From JAGVPT01 sp964642725 (lineage in GTDB: Bacteria > Bacteroidota > Ignavibacteria > UBA10030 > UBA8401), in the NCBI GenBank assembly GCA_964642725.1, contig CAZXQG010000042.1:1-24937 (forward strand): DNA of 24,937 nucleotides, written 5' to 3'. Both the position numbers and the translations under genes were made by a program. The notes below the pieces were generated by a model. The model was not told the origin of the DNA. It saw only the letters and a list, made by a program, of their open reading frames with translations, and made no database searches. Positions 21,990 to 24,937 of this stretch are shown here, piece by piece (the first letter of the stretch is position 1; each line of letters begins with the position of its first letter).

Positions 21990-24785
21990 ATGAAGTACTT
22001 CGACGAACACCCCAAAATAGTGAGACTCCTGATCGGCATTTTGGCGCTCTGCTTGTTTTCGCTTGGCGCAATGACGTTCTATCGCTACGCCAGCTCGCCT
22101 ACCGATGAAAACTTGTTCATGAACTCCTCGTCGACATTCTATTTTGTGAAGAACCTCTCCGGGATCGTCATCAAGAAAGCATCGTATCTCCGGTTTGTAA
22201 CGCTTGTGCAGCATAAAACGGATTCAGTTTGTGTCGGAGACCTTCTCGTGTCAATAAACGATTTCGTCCCCGCGGATCCATCGGAGATTGACGGCATCGT
22301 CGCAAGGAGTCCTGGTGATTCTCTCTTGATTACTGTTGACCGGCCGACGGAGACTGCCAGAATAGATTTCAAAGTAAAGAAAAATGATGTTTCTTCTGGA
22401 ATGATCCGTGTCCTTCCGCCGACGGCAAATGTTTGCGACGTAACGGAAGGGGGTGCGTCGGACCGCGCTGGCATGAAGGTCGGCGACCTGATTCTACGAA
22501 TTAACAAGCAAGGGTTTAGGAATGTTCTCGAAGCGGATTCGATCATGCGCCAGGGACAAATCGGAAAATCGATTGCCTATGAGATTCTCCGCGCCAATCA
22601 AAACCTGCGGTTAAATGTAACATTAGCATCTTTCGGAATTCCGATCTCACTGCTTATTGTTTTTCTGTCGGGGACGCTGTTCATGATCACCGGTACATTT
22701 CTTTCGCTCAAGCGCCCCGGGCTGAAAGCCGCACGGCTTACCGGACTCTCATTGCTTGCCTTGGGCTTCTTTTTTGTTGTGACGCTGCTTCAGCGCGACA
22801 CGTATATTGACACGTTTGTTCGGATACGAATTCTCACAATGACCTGTTCGCTTTTCCTGGGGATAGCGGTCACATTCCACAGCAGAAGCTACTTTCCTAT
22901 AGAGCGGCCGGAAATTTTGGCGCGCGCATGGATACGGATACTCATGTACGCTCTTGCCGCAATCTGCGTCGTTGTCTCATTGACATTTAAAGGACAATCA
23001 GGACTCTTCTGTGTCGGAGCAATGGTTCTTGCCACGGCCGGTGTATCTATCTATTTCTGGAAGCAGTGCAGTCATGAATACAAAAAGCTATCGCGGATTA
23101 TCAATTGGACATCTGTCATTGCTTTGGTAATTGTTGTTGGATTGGGCTATCTCGTCAATATGACAAACAGCCAGACATATTTTGGCTACATGGGAGCGGC
23201 TATGGCAGCTATTCCACTGTCGTATCTCTATTCTATCGGGCGGTACCGGTTGCTCGATCTGGATTTGCGTGTACGGCGGAATATTCAATACTCCATCATC
23301 TCCTGGGTGTGGATCGTTTTCCTCGCGGCCGTTGCGCTTGAAATTCTTCTCACTCTTCCTCAGGCAAAATTGAATTTGCCGAACGTCCGGCTCACCGGCA
23401 CTTCTATTGAAATCCTCGGCACGCCGACGCTTCCCGGTCAACAGGAACCGTTCGAGAAAGCTGTGTTGATGGCGATTGCCGCGGCGCTCACGCTCCTTAT
23501 AGGATTTGTCGGAAGAAAAGGCCAGGAAATTATTGATACGTTGTACGACCGGGGACGGTATGATTACAGGCGGGCGGCGAGCGAGCTCGCCGAGGTGATG
23601 GGAACGAAGCTCGGTATGGTGGACCTTGCCAAGGGGATCGTGGAAAAATTGAGCCAACTCATGAAATTGAAACGTGTCGGTATTATTTTTTTCCGCGATG
23701 AACGCTCCTGCTGCTGCACTGAAACGCAAGGGTTCGACGGCAGCGCATGGAAAAAATTCTGCCTCATAGCGGACAGGAAACTGGTCGAAGCAATCCAGAA
23801 ATTCAAAGGGGAGTTCAGCGTCGATTACCTCCCGGCGGATATCAAGGAAAATTTTCGCCGGCAGGAGTTTCACTATGTAATTCCCATCCGCTCGAAGGAA
23901 AAGCTGATCGGGGCCATCTTTGTCGGCGAAAAACTTTCCGAATCGACATTCCGGCAGGAGGACTTGCAGCTTTTATCATCGACCGGAAAGCAAGCATCGG
24001 TCGCTATTGAAAATGCATTCTTGTATGAAGAACTTGCCGAGCAGGAGCGCATCAAGCATGAACTTGATATCGCCCGCCACATTCAAGAGGGTTTGCTGCC
24101 GAAAGGAATTCCTGCCGTGAAAGGATTGGATATTGCCGGAATTTCAATTCCAGCGATGTCGGTCGGCGGGGATTATTTCGACTACATCCGGCTCGGGCCG
24201 AAAAAAATTCTCGTTGCTGTGGCCGATGTTTCGGGTAAAGGAATGTCGGCGGCACTCTATATGTCGAAGATACAAGGCATGGTGCAGCTCGCGGCTCATA
24301 TGTACAAAACGCCGAAAGAAATGCTCATCCACATAAACCGCCGTATCTTTGAAGGACTCGAACGGAAAGCATTTATTACGATGATTCTCGCTGTGTTTGA
24401 CTTGCAGAAAAAGGAAGTCCGCATTTGCCGTGCCGGCCACAACAAAGCGCTGATCGGCGTCAACGGCAAGCTGCAGTTTCTTGATGCTCATGGAATCGGG
24501 CTCGGTCTGGAACGGGGAAAAATTTTCGAGGAAGAACTTCAGGAAATCCGGAAACCGCTGTCAAAAGACGGTATTTTTGTTTTTTATACCGACGGTCTGA
24601 CCGAAGCGATGGATGCGCAGAATAATCAATTCGGTGAAGAGGCTGTCCAGAAGATTGTCCAATCGGGCAGGAGTCTCACCGCCGCCAATTTGCAGCACTC
24701 CATCCTTTCGTCCGTTCAAAAGTTCCGGGCCGATGCCGAGCCGCACGATGATCTAACGCTGGTGGTTGTAAAAGCGTCTGCGTGA
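21990..24785 (+). CDS. Membrane SpoIIE/RsbU-type PP2C phosphatase with PDZ and GAF domains
   Basis: The 931-residue protein has an N-terminal membrane helix (about 12-32) and an outer region with two PDZ-like units. The second is clear (TEGGASDRAGMKVGDLILRIN, about 152-172); the first (VCVGDLLVSIND) is weaker. A block of about eight membrane helices follows (220-420 and 435-505), then a GAF domain (about 560-680), a helical linker beginning ELAEQERIKHELDIARHIQEGLLP, and a PP2C domain. Phosphatase metal residues are visible in GGDYFDY (D728), VADVSGKG (D746), FYTDG (D868) and HDDLT (D920-D921). Such proteins usually dephosphorylate an anti-sigma-factor antagonist of the SpoIIAA/RsbV type; no such partner is encoded here. 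No SD precedes the ATG. A link to the divergent glycan cluster, for instance envelope stress control, is only a guess. Confidence 0.92.
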   Translation: MKYFDEHPKIVRLLIGILALCLFSLGAMTFYRYASSPTDENLFMNSSSTFYFVKNLSGIVIKKASYLRFVTLVQHKTDSVCVGDLLVSINDFVPADPSEIDGIVARSPGDSLLITVDRPTETARIDFKVKKNDVSSGMIRVLPPTANVCDVTEGGASDRAGMKVGDLILRINKQGFRNVLEADSIMRQGQIGKSIAYEILRANQNLRLNVTLASFGIPISLLIVFLSGTLFMITGTFLSLKRPGLKAARLTGLSLLALGFFFVVTLLQRDTYIDTFVRIRILTMTCSLFLGIAVTFHSRSYFPIERPEILARAWIRILMYALAAICVVVSLTFKGQSGLFCVGAMVLATAGVSIYFWKQCSHEYKKLSRIINWTSVIALVIVVGLGYLVNMTNSQTYFGYMGAAMAAIPLSYLYSIGRYRLLDLDLRVRRNIQYSIISWVWIVFLAAVALEILLTLPQAKLNLPNVRLTGTSIEILGTPTLPGQQEPFEKAVLMAIAAALTLLIGFVGRKGQEIIDTLYDRGRYDYRRAASELAEVMGTKLGMVDLAKGIVEKLSQLMKLKRVGIIFFRDERSCCCTETQGFDGSAWKKFCLIADRKLVEAIQKFKGEFSVDYLPADIKENFRRQEFHYVIPIRSKEKLIGAIFVGEKLSESTFRQEDLQLLSSTGKQASVAIENAFLYEELAEQERIKHELDIARHIQEGLLPKGIPAVKGLDIAGISIPAMSVGGDYFDYIRLGPKKILVAVADVSGKGMSAALYMSKIQGMVQLAAHMYKTPKEMLIHINRRIFEGLERKAFITMILAVFDLQKKEVRICRAGHNKALIGVNGKLQFLDAHGIGLGLERGKIFEEELQEIRKPLSKDGIFVFYTDGLTEAMDAQNNQFGEEAVQKIVQSGRSLTAANLQHSILSSVQKFRADAEPHDDLTLVVVKASA

Positions 24786-24857
24786 ACTAAGAGAACCTCA
24801 CCAAGGGCTCCTCATTGATGTCCGAAACTGAGCGATGCATTCAACCGACGGTGCTGA

Positions 24858-24919
24858 CATAGATTCTCCCTAAGGGATGCCATCGGCATTCACTCCGCTT
24901 CGCTCCGTTCAGAATGACA
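24858..24919. repeat. Dispersed palindromic intergenic repeat, right copy
   Basis: This is the inverted counterpart of the repeat at 21-143. Positions 24858-24880 match 42-64 (reverse complement) at 20 of 23 bases, and CAGAATGACA (24910-24919) is the complement of the TGTCATTCTG motif at the left. It contains mini-hairpins (TCCC-TAA-GGGA near 24867-24877; ATGCC-ATC-GGCAT near 24877-24889). The middle part differs from the left copy. It lies 72 nt after the phosphatase stop codon; the rest of 24786-24937 holds nothing else I can identify, and I see no clear terminator. Confidence 0.65.
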
Positions 24920-24937
24920 ATGATGTAGCATGGTTTG

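Noticed and set aside
23088..23873. A 261-codon minus-strand frame opposite the phosphatase gene
   Set aside because: It is antisense to the membrane and GAF parts of a convincing 931-residue protein, and its product has no recognisable domain.

Overview
The window holds one long minus-strand gene cluster for a surface or secreted glycan. It is bordered on the left by a two-gene bacterial microcompartment (BMC) shell unit and a YbbR-domain gene, and on the right by a divergently transcribed SpoIIE-type signalling phosphatase. The source looks like a Gram-negative-type bacterium of moderate GC, perhaps an Ignavibacteria-like member of the Bacteroidota/Chlorobiota group. That placement is an inference from gene content and repeat style; no rRNA or tRNA gene is present to confirm it.

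Layout. Positions 1-220 carry a dispersed palindromic repeat and the terminator of the YbbR gene (218-1135, -). Positions 1226-2203 (-) form a self-contained BMC unit: a TTGACT-N17-TATATT promoter, a standard hexameric shell protein, a second shell protein with an acidic linker and a small C-terminal domain, and an intrinsic terminator. Positions 2254-5667 (-) are a deoxysugar module: an extended SDR, a Gfo/Idh/MocA oxidoreductase and two adjacent half-size NDP-hexose 2,3-dehydratase genes. Together these suggest an NDP-2,6-dideoxyhexose made from NDP-4-keto-6-deoxyglucose; the early enzymes (RmlA/RmlB type) are not here. Positions 5719-13740 (-) carry a heparinase II/III-like protein, a GtrB/DPM-like polyprenyl-phosphate glycosyltransferase, a GT39-like membrane glycosyltransferase, an AsnB-type amidotransferase and a Wzx-type flippase. 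Positions 13803-21824 (-) carry a large unknown membrane protein, a double-SDR fusion, two methyltransferases, a second GtrB-like glycosyltransferase and a radical SAM protein, several joined by 4-bp stop/start overlaps. Positions 21990-24785 (+) encode a 931-residue PDZ / multi-membrane-span / GAF / PP2C (SpoIIE) protein. A second copy of the dispersed repeat, in opposite orientation, lies at 24858-24919.

How the parts may work together. The dehydratase, Gfo/Idh/MocA and SDR genes would supply an unusual deoxysugar. The two GtrB-like enzymes would load sugars onto undecaprenyl phosphate, and the GT39-like protein (possibly the unknown 649-residue membrane protein too) would use them on the outer face of the inner membrane. 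The flippase would move lipid-linked glycan, and the methyltransferases, amidotransferase and radical SAM enzyme would decorate it. I see no GT1/GT4-type glycosyltransferase, no initiating sugar-phosphate transferase and no export machinery, so the cluster must rely on genes elsewhere.

The most unusual points are: a Gfo/Idh/MocA gene whose Rossmann motif lies upstream of its first ATG and which seems to start at ATC; the 2,3-dehydratase split into two genes; the BMC shell protein with a C-terminal extension in a unit with no enzymes beside it; and the fusion of an extended to a classical SDR.
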